Below, one piece after another: positions 6,387-6,589 of a stretch of 6,589 nucleotides of DNA (the stretch's first letter is position 1; each line of letters opens with the position of its first letter). The notes under the pieces were generated by a model, which saw only the letters and a list, made by a program, of their open reading frames with translations, made no database searches and had not been told where the DNA came from. The DNA is from Pseudomonadota bacterium (GTDB taxonomy: Bacteria > Desulfobacterota > Desulfobacteria > Desulfobacterales > Desulfosarcinaceae), in assembly GCA_023435265.1 (NCBI GenBank), contig JAEYRZ010000020.1, positions 1-6,589 on the forward strand. The letters are read 5' to 3'. The position numbers were made by a program, and so were the translations under genes.

Positions 6387-6413
6387 CCGGCATGCCTGGC
6401 GGATGCATGCCGG
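6387..6413. repeat. Perfect 9-bp inverted repeat downstream of recJ
   Basis: CCGGCATGC (6387-6395) and GCATGCCGG (6405-6413) are exact inverted copies around a 9-nt loop, 56 nt after the recJ stop. There is no T run on either side, so it is not a classical intrinsic terminator. It could stabilise the recJ mRNA 3' end, assist Rho-dependent termination or bind a protein. Confidence 0.5.
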
Positions 6414-6442
6414 GTGGAAATGCCGGTCAGAGTAGTTTTGGC

Positions 6443-6471
6443 TTGCAATGCGAACCGCTTCTACTTATGAT
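6443..6471 (+). promoter_or_regulatory. Sigma-70-like promoter for the gene at the right edge
   Basis: TTGCAA (6443-6448, four of six -35 matches), an ideal 17-nt spacer, then TATGAT (6466-6471, five of six -10 matches). The predicted start near 6478 gives a leader of about 70 nt before the ATG at 6549. A second TTGACA at 6483-6488, followed 16 nt later by GAGAAT (6505-6510, four of six), may be an additional promoter. Confidence 0.55.
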
Positions 6472-6493
6472 CGCTTTTTGCGTTGACAAGAAC

Positions 6494-6519
6494 ATGGCGG
6501 CCCCGAGAATCGCCGCCGT
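6494..6519 (+). promoter_or_regulatory. GC-rich hairpin in the leader of the right-edge gene
   Basis: GGCGGC (6496-6501) pairs with GCCGCC (6512-6517); the stem extends outward by a T-G wobble and an A-T pair, with a 10-nt loop. It lies between the predicted transcription start (about 6478) and the ribosome binding site at 6530-6537. No U tract follows, so it is not a terminator. A role in leader stability or control is possible but unproven. Confidence 0.3.
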
Positions 6520-6548
6520 CGTGACCAGCAAGGGGAGATAAGAGATAC

Positions 6549-6589
6549 ATGAGAAGGTATTCCGACCCAGCAGCCGCGAGGCGAGTCTG
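6549..6589 (+). CDS. Start of an unidentified gene, cut by the window edge
   Basis: An open frame begins at the ATG at 6549 (MRRYSDPAAARRV) and runs off the end, giving only 13 codons, too few to identify. In favour of a real gene: AAGGGGAG at 6530-6537, 11 nt before the ATG, and a promoter at 6443-6471. Against: the ribosome-site spacing is a little long and the coding part is too short to judge. The start is Arg-rich with no sign of a signal peptide yet. Confidence 0.35.
   Translation, partial: MRRYSDPAAARRV

Noticed and set aside
5296..6408. 370-codon open frame on the minus strand, antisense to recJ
   Set aside because: Shadow of recJ with low-complexity, Gln/Arg/Gly-rich translation and no known domain.

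Overview
This looks like an ordinary chromosomal stretch from a moderately GC-rich Gram-negative bacterium. The best guess is Desulfobacterota (the former Deltaproteobacteria, Desulfobacterales-like). The guess rests on the style of the small conserved proteins: the 84-aa protein beginning MGVHSHHFVETYEGL, the DUF4911-type protein next to miaB, and the bifunctional-nuclease protein ending in SPEDFGKYK. It is inference from remembered family patterns, not a database result. I see no mobile element, CRISPR array, rRNA or tRNA gene.

Layout. Positions 44-1508 (+) hold a two-gene unit: an 84-aa conserved protein of unknown function, then an M29-type metallo-aminopeptidase. Converging on it is a stand-alone CheY-like response regulator (1892-1533, -), driven by a near-consensus sigma-70 promoter with an imperfect palindrome over its -10 box. 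Positions 1968-2364 are a gene-poor stretch of about 400 bases with a GC-rich inverted repeat and a few weak signals.

Positions 4510-2365 (-) form a compact three-gene operon: a DUF4911-like small protein, miaB (tRNA ms2i6A methylthiotransferase) and a bifunctional nuclease (BFN/DUF151). The gap between the first two is 6 nt, and miaB overlaps the third gene by 11 nt. Divergent from it across about 110 bp is recJ (4621-6330, +), the single-stranded-DNA-specific 5'-3' exonuclease. After recJ lie a strong hairpin, a good sigma-70 promoter and a structured leader, leading into a gene that starts near 6549 and runs off the window.

Functionally the window is mostly housekeeping: peptide turnover, signal reception, tRNA hypermodification, and DNA repair or recombination. 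No clearly new system is visible. The points most worth a second look are the uncharacterised small proteins tightly coupled to enzymes (84-aa protein with the aminopeptidase; DUF4911 and BFN with miaB), the operator-like palindrome in the response-regulator promoter, and the small structured elements flanking recJ.
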